Source: Halomarina rubra
GTDB taxonomy: Archaea > Halobacteriota > Halobacteria > Halobacteriales > Haloarculaceae
DNA length: 64,000 nucleotides
NCBI RefSeq assembly: GCF_023699475.1
Contig: NZ_JALXFV010000003.1
Location: 1-64,000, forward strand
Direction: 5' to 3'
Shown: piece by piece, positions 44,722-54,165 of the stretch
Numbering within the stretch: position 1 is the stretch's first letter
How the letters are laid out: the number at the start of each line of letters is the position of its first letter
The notes under the pieces: generated by a model
The model's input: only the letters and a program-made list of their open reading frames with translations
The model's database searches: none
What the model was told of the DNA's origin: nothing
Position numbers and translations under genes: made by a program

Positions 44722-46152
44722 ATGGCAGTGGGAACCGCACACGACGGAAAGACGAACCTCATCGGTGGTCGGTGGGAGCCATCGAACGCCCGCATCGAAG
44801 TCGAGGACCTCGCCGACGGCGGCACGTTCGCCGAGATCGCCAGCGCGACCGCCGAGCAGGCGACGGCGGCCGTCACCGCCGCCGAGCGAGCGAAACGCCC
44901 GATGCGCGAGAGCACCATCGTCGAGCGCGCGGGGTGGCTGGAGGAGATCGCCGACGGTCTCGAAGCCCGGAAGGCGGAGCTCGCGGAGGTCATCGTCCGC
45001 GAGGCCGGCAAGCCCATCTCCAGTGCCCGCGGGGAGGTCGACTCCGCCGCCGAGCGGTTCCGCCGCGCGGCCGAGGAGGCCCGCAACCAGCAAGGCGAGT
45101 TCGTCGAGGGGACGACCGAGGGCCATGAGGGCTGGCAGGCCATCGTCAAACCCCAACCGGTCGGCGTCGTCCTCTGTGTGACGCCGTACAACTACCCGCT
45201 GGCAACGACCGCACTGCAGGTCGCGCCCGCGCTCGCGGCTGGCAACAGCGTCGTCTGCAAGCCCGCGACGAAGACGCCCATCAGCGGAGCCATCCTCGCC
45301 GAGGTCGTCGACGACGTCGACCTCCCCGAGGGCGCTTTCAACTTCGTCGCCGGTCGCTCCAGCGACATCGGCGACGTCCTCGCCGGCGACGACCGCCTCG
45401 ACGCCGTCGCCCTGACGGGCTCTTCGAACGCGGGCAAACACGTCGCTCGCGAGTCGGGGATGGTCCACCTCCACATGGAACTCGGCGGGAACGCCCCCGC
45501 GCTCGTGTTCCCCGACGCCGACCTCGACGCGGCTGCCGCCGACTGTGCGAAAGGCTCGTTCAAGTACGCCGGCCAGCGCTGTTCGGCCGTCTCTCGAGTC
45601 CTCGCCCACGACGAAGTCCACGACGAACTCGTCGAACGCATCGAGGCCCAGATGGACGACTGGCAACCCGGCGACCTGTTCGACGAGGACACCGCCATCG
45701 GCCCGCTCATCAGCGAGTCCCAGGCCGCGTGGGTCGAGGAACTCGTCGTCGACGCCGTCGAGAAGGGCGCGACGCTCGTCCGGGGAGGGGAGCGTGACGG
45801 CAAGACGGTCGAACCGACGCTGCTCGCGGACGTCCCCCACGACGCCCGCATCCTCCACGAGGAGCAGTTCGGCCCCGTCGCCGCCGTCGCCCGCGTCGCC
45901 GACGAGGCGGACGCCGTCGGCCTCGCCAACGAGGGCGACCTCGGTCTCGACGCCAGCGTCTTCACCGCCGACCACGACCGCGCGATGCGCCTCGCCGACC
46001 GCATCGAAGCCGGTGCCGTCCGCCTCAACGGCGCGCCGTCCCACGGCCTCGGCGACATCCCCTTCGGCGGCGTCGGCGACTCCGGCATCGGCCGCGAGGG
46101 CATCGGCTACTCCATCGAGGCGTTCACGACGACGAAGAGTATCGTCCTCTGA
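44722..46152 (+). CDS. NAD(P)-dependent aldehyde dehydrogenase (lactaldehyde/GAPN-like)
   Basis: 476 residues. The ALDH order is intact: VTPYNYPLA (near 153), cofactor GSSNAGKHVA near 235, catalytic Glu in MELGGNAPALVFPDAD near 255, catalytic Cys in YAGQRCSAV near 287, and C-terminal IPFGGVGDSGIGREG. The last motif and NGAPSHGLGDI resemble archaeal lactaldehyde dehydrogenases and non-phosphorylating glyceraldehyde-3-phosphate dehydrogenases, both plausible in haloarchaeal sugar metabolism; the substrate is not settled. Divergent from PEP carboxylase. Confidence 0.92.
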   Translation: MAVGTAHDGKTNLIGGRWEPSNARIEVEDLADGGTFAEIASATAEQATAAVTAAERAKRPMRESTIVERAGWLEEIADGLEARKAELAEVIVREAGKPISSARGEVDSAAERFRRAAEEARNQQGEFVEGTTEGHEGWQAIVKPQPVGVVLCVTPYNYPLATTALQVAPALAAGNSVVCKPATKTPISGAILAEVVDDVDLPEGAFNFVAGRSSDIGDVLAGDDRLDAVALTGSSNAGKHVARESGMVHLHMELGGNAPALVFPDADLDAAAADCAKGSFKYAGQRCSAVSRVLAHDEVHDELVERIEAQMDDWQPGDLFDEDTAIGPLISESQAAWVEELVVDAVEKGATLVRGGERDGKTVEPTLLADVPHDARILHEEQFGPVAAVARVADEADAVGLANEGDLGLDASVFTADHDRAMRLADRIEAGAVRLNGAPSHGLGDIPFGGVGDSGIGREGIGYSIEAFTTTKSIVL

Positions 46153-46174
46153 ACGAAACCGCTGCCCGACCGTC

Positions 46175-46423
46175 TCACACCCACAGCAACGTATCGACGA
46201 CGACTCTCGCGATGGGGAAGTGTTTCTCGGCGCAAACTGCGTAGCTGTAACTGGCCAGTATCATCACGACCAGCACCGACAGCGTCACGAACGCGACGAA
46301 CGCGCTCCGCGTCTCCACCAACGACGGGTCACCGCTCGCGAACGTCCAACTGGCGACCGCCGCGACCACCGCGGACGGGAGTGCTTCCGTCGTCGACGTG
46401 AGGAGTCGTGTCGAGGGACGCAT
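46175..46423 (-). CDS. Small two-helix membrane protein
   Basis: 82 residues from ATG 46423 (a start 15 residues upstream at 46468 is possible). Two hydrophobic segments (about 14-30 and 40-62) surround a short loop with GDPSLVETR. GTAC-rich CTTGTACTC sits about 27 bases before the chosen start. No homology recognised. It converges with the aldehyde dehydrogenase, 22 bases between stops. Confidence 0.55.
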   Translation of the reverse strand: MRPSTRLLTSTTEALPSAVVAAVASWTFASGDPSLVETRSAFVAFVTLSVLVVMILASYSYAVCAEKHFPIARVVVDTLLWV

Positions 46424-46597
46424 CCAGGTCGTCGAGAGATACGAGAGAGTACAAGTAGCTACCTCCACCGTCGACCGGGTCGGAGGAGGTCGACGGACTT
46501 CTCGCAGACGGGATGCCGGTCGTGGAGAGTCGGTAGTGACCTGCCGGCGCAGGCAGGCGTGAGCACCATCCGTCGTCCGGGAGAGGTCACAGATGCA

Positions 46598-46843
46598 ATG
46601 ACACGAGGATTCGGAGAACCCGACGTCGGCAAGCCAGTGTTCTCGTCACGTGGCGACCGACTCGGAACCGTCAGCGAGGTTCGTGACGAAGACACCGCTC
46701 GGGTCGACCACGACGACAGCGACGGGTTGACCGAGAAAGTCAAAGAGATGCTCGGGTGGGACGACGACGAGGACCACCACGACCTGCAGCGAGACCACGT
46801 CGAACGGCGCGACGACGACGGCATCCATCTCCGGGACCGGTAG
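46598..46843 (+). CDS. Small PRC-barrel-like protein
   Basis: 81 residues. The first 40 read as a PRC-barrel beta domain (GKPVFSSRGDRLGTVSEV, a typical VxxxxGxxxGxVxxV pattern near 12-29); the rest is an acidic/basic helix with WDDDEDHHDLQRDHVERRDDDG. PRC-barrels bind RNA or partner proteins in other systems; in haloarchaea free-standing ones are common and uncharacterised. ATG 46598 is the only start that gives a clean domain. Confidence 0.72.
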   Translation: MTRGFGEPDVGKPVFSSRGDRLGTVSEVRDEDTARVDHDDSDGLTEKVKEMLGWDDDEDHHDLQRDHVERRDDDGIHLRDR

Positions 46844-46930
46844 TCGAGACCACCCCGTCTCCCGCGTACCGAAACCGTCCCGAGCGCTGTCGACTGCGAC
46901 CGACAGTTCGTTTTACTCATTATCTCATAA

Positions 46931-46940
46931 CATTTAAGAG
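46931..46940 (+). promoter_or_regulatory. TATA box of the pilus-like operon
   Basis: CATTTAAGAG is centred 28 bases before ATG 46964, in an A/T-rich stretch (46915-46940). It is the only obvious promoter for the following seven overlapping genes. Confidence 0.6.
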
Positions 46941-46963
46941 CGAGAACCAGTGCATGCCCGTCA

Positions 46964-49180
46964 ATGGACGAGTCGAGTCGTCACGCCGACGCCGAGTCGC
47001 CGACGGTCCCCGCGCCGCTCCCACCGGCCGACCCCGAGGCGTGGTACGCCCCGGACGTCCGCCGGCAGGAGGCGGTCCACCCCGGGGTCGTCGTCACGGT
47101 CCGCGGCGGTCGCGACGAGTTCGAGTACGACACCCGGACTCCGTCGCTGTCCGCCGACGGCCGTGAAGCCCTGGCCGACGTGACCGGATACTTCGCGGGC
47201 GCGAGCGTCGACCGCCCGCTCACCCGCGAGGGTGCGGCAGAACGGATGGCCGAGGGGTTCTCGCCGAAGTACGACCGCGCCGTCGACCGACTCACCGACC
47301 TCTCGCCGTCGATGCGGCGACGACTGGAGTACCACGCGCTCGCCGAGGTGTTCTGTCTCGGCGACCTGACGCCACACGCGCTCGACGACCAGGTCGACGT
47401 CGCCGAGGAACGCGACGGCGAGGTCGTCGTCCACACGTCGTCGTTCGCGCCGGCAAGGACCGGCCTGGACGACGCAGCCCACGCCGACCGGTTCGCCAAC
47501 GAGCGTATCGCCCGCTACACCGTCCCGTTCCTCGACTTCGACGTACCCGTCGTCCTGTATCGCGAACACGTCCTGGGCGCGGACCCGTTCACGACGAAGT
47601 ACGCCGTCCGCGAACCCGACCTGCTACCCGGAGACGGCGAACGTATCGAGGAGTGCAAAGAGCGCATCTGGGAGGCCCCGGTCGACGGCGTCGTCGCGGC
47701 CGACGAGCGAGCGGCGTTCGTCCGCGAGCGTGCGGAGGGCGTGCTGGCACGGCGACTCACCGCCGACAGCACGCGGGCGTGGCTGGACGCGACCCGTTAT
47801 CGCCTCCGCTCGACGCTCGCGGAGTACGACCTCGCGGTCCCGCCGGTCGACGACCGCTACGCACCCGACCGTCTCGACGACCTCGTCTACTACGTCCTCA
47901 GGGACTACGTCGGCTACGGCCAACTCACGGTCCCCATCCGCGACGAGCGTCTGGAGGACGTCGAGGCCAACCGCGTCGGCGAACGCGTGAAGGTCGTCCC
48001 CCGCGGCGTCGACGAGCGCGTCCCGACGAACCTCGCGTTCGACGACGAGACGGCGTTCGTCAACGTCGTCACCCAGCTCGCGGCCGCCGACGGCGTCGAG
48101 GTCAACGCCTCCACCCCGAGCGCGAAGGTGAACCTCCAACCGGAGGGTATCGACGAGACCATCCGCTGTGCCGTCGCCCTCCCGACCATCAGCGAGGGCG
48201 GCCCCCACATCTCCATCCGGAAGCAGTCTCGCGACCCGCTGACGCCGGTCGACCTCGTCGAGAGCGGCAGCCTCCCGACCGAACTCGTGACCCTGCTCTG
48301 GTTGCTGTACGAACACCACGGCGTCGTGCTGTTCGCGGGGCCGACGGGCGTCGGGAAGACGACGCTGATGAACGCCCACGTGCCGTTCATCCCCTACGAC
48401 GACCGGCCGGTGAGCATCGACGAGGGCTCTCGCGAGGTACGGTTGCCCCACGAGACGGGCGTGTCGCTCCAGACCCGCGACCACGAGAGTCGGTACAAGC
48501 GCATCTCGATGGCCGACCTGATGACGGAGACGAACTATCTCAACCCGGACGTCGAGATCATCGCCGAGATAAACACGCCCGCCAGTTTCGAGACGTTCGG
48601 CGAGGTGCTCGCGACGGGTCACGGCGTCCTCGGGACGACCCACGCCGAGGACGTCGACAAACTGGTCAACCGCGTCATCGAACAGGGTCTCCCGCCACAC
48701 CTGCTCGCGGAACTCGACCTCGTCGTCTTCCCGCGACGCAACGACGGCGAGCGCTACGTCGGCGAGGTGGTCGAACTCGTCGACGAGGGCGACCCTCACG
48801 ACGGACGTGTCGAACGCCCCGGTGCGACCGTCCACTACAACACCGTCTTCGAACGCACCACCGAAGGCGGGTTCGACGTCCGGTTCGGCCCCGACGCGGC
48901 GGGGACGACGCGGACCGTCCAGCGCATCGCCGACCGGACCGACCGTCCCGTCGAGGCCGTCGAGAGCGAGTTCCGCGAGAAACACCGCTACGTCCAGTAT
49001 CTCGTCCAGGAGGGTGTCGACGACGTCGACGAACTGTTCGGCTTCCTCGCGGACCTCCGAGCAAACGAGACGGCGACCGTCGAACGGGCGGCCGCGAGAC
49101 GGGAGCGGTCACGGCAGTCGGAGACCGCAGCGGCCGACGGCGGCAGCGACCACCGGAGGGACCACGATGGCGACGAGTGA
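46964..49180 (+). CDS. Type II/IV secretion-type ATPase of an archaeal pilus system
   Basis: 738 residues; hydrolyses ATP to assemble pilin subunits at the membrane. A haloarchaeal N-terminal extension of about 250 residues precedes the secretion ATPase core: NTD near 290-420, Walker A GPTGVGKTTLMNAH (about 459-472), the Asp box with DEGSREVRLPHE near 485, Walker B region VEIIAEINTPASFE near 527 (the usual RPxE-type end replaced by INTP), and the His box GTTHAEDVDKLVNRV near 558. First gene of an operon in which all later starts overlap the previous stops. It corresponds to PilB/TadA-like ATPases of archaeal type IV pili, and differs from the archaellum ATPase. Confidence 0.92.
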   Translation: MDESSRHADAESPTVPAPLPPADPEAWYAPDVRRQEAVHPGVVVTVRGGRDEFEYDTRTPSLSADGREALADVTGYFAGASVDRPLTREGAAERMAEGFSPKYDRAVDRLTDLSPSMRRRLEYHALAEVFCLGDLTPHALDDQVDVAEERDGEVVVHTSSFAPARTGLDDAAHADRFANERIARYTVPFLDFDVPVVLYREHVLGADPFTTKYAVREPDLLPGDGERIEECKERIWEAPVDGVVAADERAAFVRERAEGVLARRLTADSTRAWLDATRYRLRSTLAEYDLAVPPVDDRYAPDRLDDLVYYVLRDYVGYGQLTVPIRDERLEDVEANRVGERVKVVPRGVDERVPTNLAFDDETAFVNVVTQLAAADGVEVNASTPSAKVNLQPEGIDETIRCAVALPTISEGGPHISIRKQSRDPLTPVDLVESGSLPTELVTLLWLLYEHHGVVLFAGPTGVGKTTLMNAHVPFIPYDDRPVSIDEGSREVRLPHETGVSLQTRDHESRYKRISMADLMTETNYLNPDVEIIAEINTPASFETFGEVLATGHGVLGTTHAEDVDKLVNRVIEQGLPPHLLAELDLVVFPRRNDGERYVGEVVELVDEGDPHDGRVERPGATVHYNTVFERTTEGGFDVRFGPDAAGTTRTVQRIADRTDRPVEAVESEFREKHRYVQYLVQEGVDDVDELFGFLADLRANETATVERAAARRERSRQSETAAADGGSDHRRDHDGDE

Positions 49181-51041
49181 CCACACCGAGGCGCTCGACC
49201 GAGGGTTGTACGCGCTGTTCTCCCGGCACGCCGACAGCGCCCGCCACGACCGGGACCGGCGACGGTTCCGGGCGGCGAACGTCGGCCCGAGTTTCGACGT
49301 GTTCCTCGCTCGGGTCTACGGCGTCTCGTGGCTGGCGTTCGGGGTCGCGACCGTCGGCGTCGCCGCACTGACGCTCGCCGTCCCCGCGGGCGTCTGGACC
49401 ACCCTCGGCGAGACGCTCCACGCCGCGCTCCCGGTGGCGAACCGACTCCACGCCCCCGACGTGCCACGGCTGTACGCCGCCGTCGCCGTCGCGGTCGTCG
49501 GCGGTCTACTCGTCAAGCGACTCGTCGTCACCGGCGGAAGTCTCTACCTCCGGTGGACCGCCAGCGCGCGCCGGAGCAACATCGAGCGGACGATGCCCGG
49601 CGCGGTGCGGTACCTTCGGGCGCTGTCGGCGGGGAGCGACGGCCCCCGGACGATGCTCCGGAAGGTCGCCGAACAGGACGCCTACGGCGAGACAGCGGTG
49701 GCGTTCCGGAGCGTGCTCAACCGGGCGGCGCTGACGGGGAGTCTCGACTCGGGGCTACGGATGGTGTCACGGGACACCCCCTCGCGGGACCTGCTGTCGC
49801 CGTTCCTCCTGAAGTTCCGCGAGCACGCCGGACAGGGCGACGACGCACTCGACGCGTACCTCGAACTGGAGTCGCGGATGCTCTCACACCGGCAGGCCCG
49901 TGCCCGCCAGCGCGCGAGCGACTTCCTCGAACTGCTCGCCGAACTGTTCATCGTGTTGCTCGTCCTGCCGGCGCTGTTGGTCATCGTCCTGACCGTCATG
50001 GCGGTGCTCTCGCCGGGGCTCTCCGCGCCCGTCGCGACGCCGTTCGGCGAGACGACGCTCCGGGCGGTGTTCGTCTACGGCGCGGCGGCGTTCTCGCTGG
50101 TCGTCGGGGTCGGCGCGGCGTGGCTGGTCGACGCGCTCCGACCGCCCGACCAGGCCCCACCGTCGTACGCGCTCCCCGACGGCGTCACCGACGTGCTGAC
50201 CGAGACGCCGACCAACCCAGCGAGCGCCGCCGTCGTCTGCGCGCCGGTCGCCGTGCTCGTCGCGGTCGGCTGTTGGACCCTCGGCTACCACCCGGTGAAC
50301 GTCACCCTGTTCGGCTACGCCGCGTTCGGCCTGCCGGTCGGCCTCGTCTCGGTCCGGCGGGCACGACGCGACGACGCGAAGGACCGCGAGTTGAAGGACT
50401 TCGTCCACGCCGTCGCCGGGCACGTCAGCCTCGGTCGGCCGTTCTCGACGGCCGTCGAGCGGGTCGCCCGCGACGTCGACCTCGGCGCGCTGCAAGCGGA
50501 CGTCGACGACCTCGCGTTCAACACCGCGCTGATGACGGGGCGGGGCGAGGACGTCCGCGCGGACGCACTCGACCGGTTCGTCGATCGCGTGGGCACCCCG
50601 CTCGCCGAACAGACGATGGGGCTCGTGACGGGGGCGCTCGACGTCGGCAGCGACGCCGAGGACGTCTTCGAGACGCTCCAGACCGAGGTCGGCCGCCTCG
50701 TGCACGAGCGTAAGGCGCTGCGGTCGTCGCTGATGGTGTACGTCGCCGTCGGCTGGACGACCGCCCTGCTGGTCGTCGGCATCACCGTCGCGGTCAACGT
50801 CCACGTCCTCGACGGGTTCGCACAGCTCTCGACGGTCGCCGACGGGGGGATGGCGCTCGACCCGAACGCCGTCGACCCCGAGCGCGACCGGTTGCGGTTC
50901 TACGTCATCACGCAGGCGACGATGCTGGCGTGTGGCTGGTTCGCCGGCACCGCCTCCCGGGGTTGGTACGAGGCGCTCCTCCACTCCTCGGTGCTCGTCG
51001 TCCTCACCTACAGCGTCTACGCGGGGGTGGGGCTGCTGTGA
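49167..51041 (+). CDS. Membrane platform protein, T2SSF/TadC-like, two repeated halves
   Basis: 624 residues forming the inner-membrane platform that the ATPase drives. It holds two T2SSF (GspF-like) domains: the first with the helix-rich RTMLRKVAEQDAYGETAVAF segment (near 155-175) and LRMVSRDTPSRDLLSPFLLKF, the second with KDFVHAVAGHVSLGRPFSTAVERVA (near 415-440), each followed by membrane helices, about eight to nine in all. The ATG at 49167 lies inside the ATPase gene (14-base overlap). Archaeal homologues are PilC/TadC proteins. Confidence 0.9.
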   Translation: MATSDHTEALDRGLYALFSRHADSARHDRDRRRFRAANVGPSFDVFLARVYGVSWLAFGVATVGVAALTLAVPAGVWTTLGETLHAALPVANRLHAPDVPRLYAAVAVAVVGGLLVKRLVVTGGSLYLRWTASARRSNIERTMPGAVRYLRALSAGSDGPRTMLRKVAEQDAYGETAVAFRSVLNRAALTGSLDSGLRMVSRDTPSRDLLSPFLLKFREHAGQGDDALDAYLELESRMLSHRQARARQRASDFLELLAELFIVLLVLPALLVIVLTVMAVLSPGLSAPVATPFGETTLRAVFVYGAAAFSLVVGVGAAWLVDALRPPDQAPPSYALPDGVTDVLTETPTNPASAAVVCAPVAVLVAVGCWTLGYHPVNVTLFGYAAFGLPVGLVSVRRARRDDAKDRELKDFVHAVAGHVSLGRPFSTAVERVARDVDLGALQADVDDLAFNTALMTGRGEDVRADALDRFVDRVGTPLAEQTMGLVTGALDVGSDAEDVFETLQTEVGRLVHERKALRSSLMVYVAVGWTTALLVVGITVAVNVHVLDGFAQLSTVADGGMALDPNAVDPERDRLRFYVITQATMLACGWFAGTASRGWYEALLHSSVLVVLTYSVYAGVGLL

Positions 51042-51796
51042 GTCGGCCCCGTTCGGAGACGGACACCGGCCTCGCCGACTCGCGCGCGCAGTCACACGTC
51101 ATCGGCGTCGTGCTCCTACTCGGCATCACCGTCGTCGCGATGGGGACGCTCACCGCCTCCATCGGCACCGTGCTGGACCAGAACGCCGCCGCCGCAGACG
51201 CCGACCGCGTCGCGAACGACCTCGACGCCGCGCTCGACCCGGTCGAGGCGACGGGTCGACACCGCGGTCGGGTCTCGTTCACCGACGGCCGCCTCCACAC
51301 CGAGTCCCGCGACGTCCGCCTGCTCGAAGGACTCGACGGCGACCGGGTCGCACAGCGCGTGCGGACCGACGCGCTCGTGTTCGAGGCGGGCGACCAGCGG
51401 GTCGCGTTCGTCGGCGGAGCCATCGTCCGTGGGACCAACGGGAGCGCGACGCTCCGTGACCCGCCGCTGGTGACGGCCTCGCGCGGCGAAGGGGGCGTCC
51501 TCCTCGTCGGTGCGCCTCGGTTGGGCGACCCCGCGAGCGTCGGCGGCGAGCGGGCCTCGCTCACCGTCTCGACGAACGTCAGCCACGACCGCGTCTCCCA
51601 CGGCGAGGGCTACTGGCGCGTCGCCATCGAGACCGAGACCCCCGGTGCGTTCGAGCGGTGGTTCACCGAGCGCGGCGCGACGGTCGAACGACGGGACATC
51701 GACGGCGACGGTGTGACGAGTGTCGTCGCCCGATTCGAGGGGCGACGGACGGCGTACCTCGTCGTCCACGACCTCCGGACGGAGGTGTCGACGTGA
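51038..51796 (+). CDS. Pilin-like protein 1 (class III signal peptide)
   Basis: 252 residues, the largest of the five. Starts at GTG 51038, overlapping the previous stop as GTGA. The N terminus has the prepilin-peptidase pattern R-A-Q-S (about 22-25) directly before the hydrophobic helix HVIGVVLLLGITVVAMGTLT, typical of archaeal type IV pilins. After it comes a beta-rich domain of about 200 residues with no Cys and several N-x-S/T sequons (NGS, NVS). It could be the major subunit or a minor pilin. Family unnamed as far as I can tell; haloarchaeal databases list it as a DUF. Confidence 0.82.
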   Translation: MSRPRSETDTGLADSRAQSHVIGVVLLLGITVVAMGTLTASIGTVLDQNAAAADADRVANDLDAALDPVEATGRHRGRVSFTDGRLHTESRDVRLLEGLDGDRVAQRVRTDALVFEAGDQRVAFVGGAIVRGTNGSATLRDPPLVTASRGEGGVLLVGAPRLGDPASVGGERASLTVSTNVSHDRVSHGEGYWRVAIETETPGAFERWFTERGATVERRDIDGDGVTSVVARFEGRRTAYLVVHDLRTEVST

Positions 51797-52272
51797 GCGA
51801 CCGAGCGTCCACGACGGACCTGATCGCCGACGACCGGGCGGTGACGCCCGTCGTGGCGAAGGCGCTCGAAGCGGCCATCGTCGTCCTGTTCATCGGGCTG
51901 TTGACCACGACGCTGTTCGGCGGCGTCGTTCCCGACTACCGCTCGACGGCCGGTGACGCGGTCGGCGAGCGGACGCTGGCCGGTGCGGCCGCCCGCGTCG
52001 AGCAGGCCGTCCCGGCGACCGACGACGCCGCGGTCAGCCTCCGTGTCGACCTCCCGGAGACCATCCGTGGCGACCACTACACGATTCGGAGCGACAATCG
52101 AACCCTCGTCCTCGACCACCCCCACGACGACGTCGACGGGCGGGTGGCCCTCGGTCTCCCCGACCGGGTGGTCCGCATCGAGGGCGCGTGGGAGAGCACC
52201 GACGACACGGCCGTCCGCGTCGACGCGACCGACGGGCGAGTCGTCGTCGAACTCGGAGAGGTGGACGCGTGA
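51793..52272 (+). CDS. Pilin-like protein 2
   Basis: 159 residues from GTG 51793, overlapping the previous stop by 4 bases. R-A-V-T (about 15-18) precedes the hydrophobic stretch PVVAKALEAAIVVLFIGLLTTTLFGG, matching the archaeal prepilin pattern (Arg, Ala, then a hydrophobic residue), followed by a beta domain of about 115 residues. No catalytic residues. It is one of five consecutive pilin-like genes and is probably processed by the same peptidase. Confidence 0.8.
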   Translation: MSDRASTTDLIADDRAVTPVVAKALEAAIVVLFIGLLTTTLFGGVVPDYRSTAGDAVGERTLAGAAARVEQAVPATDDAAVSLRVDLPETIRGDHYTIRSDNRTLVLDHPHDDVDGRVALGLPDRVVRIEGAWESTDDTAVRVDATDGRVVVELGEVDA

Positions 52273-52973
52273 GCACCCCGACGCCCGACTCGGGTCGGGA
52301 CGGCCCTGGCGACCGCGGCCAGGCGAACCTCCCGGTGCTCGCCGTCGCCCTCCTCGTCGTGACGGCCGCGACCGGTCTCGGACTCGCGCTGGCCGACGGC
52401 GCGTTCGCCGGTGCCGAGCGCTCGCCGGGCGAACGCCACGTCGCGGTGTCGCTCTCGGAACGACTCGTCGCTCCCGACGGTCCGCTGACGAACCGGGGGA
52501 ACACGCTGAACCGCACGCGGGTCGCCCGCCTCGACGCGGCGCGCCTCGACGAGTGGTTCCCGGTCGCCGAGAGCTGCGACGTGCGGATTCGACTCGACGG
52601 TGAGACGGTCGTCGAGCGCGGCGACCCGACCGGCGGGACGACCGTCCGCCGCGTCGTGTTGCTCGAACAGCGCCAGTCGCGGACGCTCGACCTCCCGACG
52701 GACCGCGTGACGCTCCCGCGACGGACGCCGCGCGTCACCCTCGACGTCGACCCGCCCGCCGCGACGACGGTGACGGCCGTCCGTGCCAACGGGCGGGTGG
52801 TCCTCCACGACCCGTCGGGGCTCGACGGGAGCTACGACGTCGCGCTGTCGCGACTGGAGACGGCGACGCTCGCGGTCGAACACAGCGGGCCGTTCACCCC
52901 CGCAACCGTCGACCTGACGTACTACCCCGCGCGGACGACGAAGGCGGAACTGGTGGTGACCGTCGATGCGTGA
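52269..52973 (+). CDS. Pilin-like protein 3
   Basis: 234 residues from GTG 52269 (4-base overlap). R-G-Q-A (about 15-18) precedes a membrane helix NLPVLAVALLVVTAATGLGLAL, again the prepilin pattern, then a beta-rich C-terminal domain of about 190 residues. The C terminus (TYYPARTTKAELVVTVDA) overlaps the next gene by 8 bases. Confidence 0.8.
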   Translation: MSTPTPDSGRDGPGDRGQANLPVLAVALLVVTAATGLGLALADGAFAGAERSPGERHVAVSLSERLVAPDGPLTNRGNTLNRTRVARLDAARLDEWFPVAESCDVRIRLDGETVVERGDPTGGTTVRRVVLLEQRQSRTLDLPTDRVTLPRRTPRVTLDVDPPAATTVTAVRANGRVVLHDPSGLDGSYDVALSRLETATLAVEHSGPFTPATVDLTYYPARTTKAELVVTVDA

Positions 52974-53409
52974 CTCGGCCGACACGTCACGAACGAGGAG
53001 GGCGGACGAGCGCGGCCAACTGTCGCTGTCGGTCGTCGAGGCGGGCATCGGCGTCGTGCTCGTTCTCGCCGTCTCGATGGGGTTCGTCCTCGGCGTCCCC
53101 CAACCGGACACCCGCGACACCCAACTGGACGCGTACGCACGGGACGCGGCGGCCGTCCTCGGGACCGAACCCCCGCGACACCGTGGAACGACGCGACTGG
53201 CGGAAGTCGCACGCTCCGAGGCGGCGTTCGAGCGCGAGCGGGCCGCCCTCGACCGACGGGTCGACCGGCTGTTGCCCGACTCGCTCATGTACCACGTCGA
53301 GACGCCCCACGGGACGGTCGGCTACGACCGTCCGGCGGGTGTGGCCGTCGGGACGACCACCGTGACGACGGCGAACGGTCCCGTGACGATACGGGTGTGG
53401 TACGCGTGA
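52966..53409 (+). CDS. Pilin-like protein 4
   Basis: 147 residues from ATG 52966, inside the previous gene (8-base overlap). Prepilin pattern R-G-Q-L (about 17-20) precedes SLSVVEAGIGVVLVLAVSMGFVLG, with a Glu at the position where type IV pilins often have Glu5. The remaining 100 residues form a compact alpha/beta domain. Length and Glu5 resemble minor pilins. Confidence 0.8.
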   Translation: MRDSADTSRTRRADERGQLSLSVVEAGIGVVLVLAVSMGFVLGVPQPDTRDTQLDAYARDAAAVLGTEPPRHRGTTRLAEVARSEAAFERERAALDRRVDRLLPDSLMYHVETPHGTVGYDRPAGVAVGTTTVTTANGPVTIRVWYA

Positions 53410-53960
53410 GTCGTGACGACGCAGGGGACGACGCCGGGCGATTCGGTCGCGACCGTGCGCAGTTCGTCCTCGCGGCGGCCGCGGTCGTCGCCGTCGCGCT
53501 CGCACCCGCCGTCCTCGCGTACCTCCAGTTGGGCTACCACCCCGACGCCGCGGCCAACGACGACTACGACGCGCCGCTGGCCGACGCCGACCGGGTGCTC
53601 TCCCGGAGCCTCCACGCGGCCGGGACGAACGCGACCGGCGCGAACTGGAGCGCGCGCGAGCGCGTCGTCGAACGGGTCCGGACGGACCTCGCGCCCAGGA
53701 TACGCACGCTCGAAGGGTCGCGCGTCGCAGACGGGGTGGCCTACGCGGTCGAGTACGACGAGGCGGCCGCTCGCGCGTGGGCGCGAGAGCACTGTCCCCG
53801 TGGTGACGGCCGTGCGTTCGGCACCTGTGAAGCGGTCGACGGCGTCGTCGTCCAGGAGCGCGCGGGTGAGACGACCGTCGTGGCCGCCGCGTTCGACGTG
53901 CGGGTGACGACCGACCGCGGCGAGTACGCCGCGACGGTGATAGCCCGGGTAGTGGGCTGA
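53406..53960 (+). CDS. Pilin-like protein 5, last gene of the operon
   Basis: 184 residues from GTG 53406 (4-base overlap). R-A-Q-F (about 14-17) precedes the helix VLAAAAVVAVALAPAVLAYLQ; Phe at the second mature position is unusual for prepilin peptidase sites. The soluble domain has two Cys (CPRGD and GTCEA, about residues 124 and 140) that may form a disulfide outside the cell. The 205-base gap after its stop holds no gene I can support. Confidence 0.78.
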   Translation: MSRDDAGDDAGRFGRDRAQFVLAAAAVVAVALAPAVLAYLQLGYHPDAAANDDYDAPLADADRVLSRSLHAAGTNATGANWSARERVVERVRTDLAPRIRTLEGSRVADGVAYAVEYDEAAARAWAREHCPRGDGRAFGTCEAVDGVVVQERAGETTVVAAAFDVRVTTDRGEYAATVIARVVG

Positions 53961-54165
53961 CCCGTATGCGTCGGAGAAGGAGTGCCCAGACGCGGCGGAG
54001 CACCGGTGTCGCCACTGGGCGAGTAGTGTCTTGCCACCGGAGTGGCCCCGAAGACGGGGCCGGGCACGAAAATCGGTGGCGGAATCGACAGGTACGGTTC
54101 ACTCGGCTGCGGCGTCGACACCGCGTGGCCGGTGGGCGTCGACCGTGTACTCAGACGCGGTCGCC

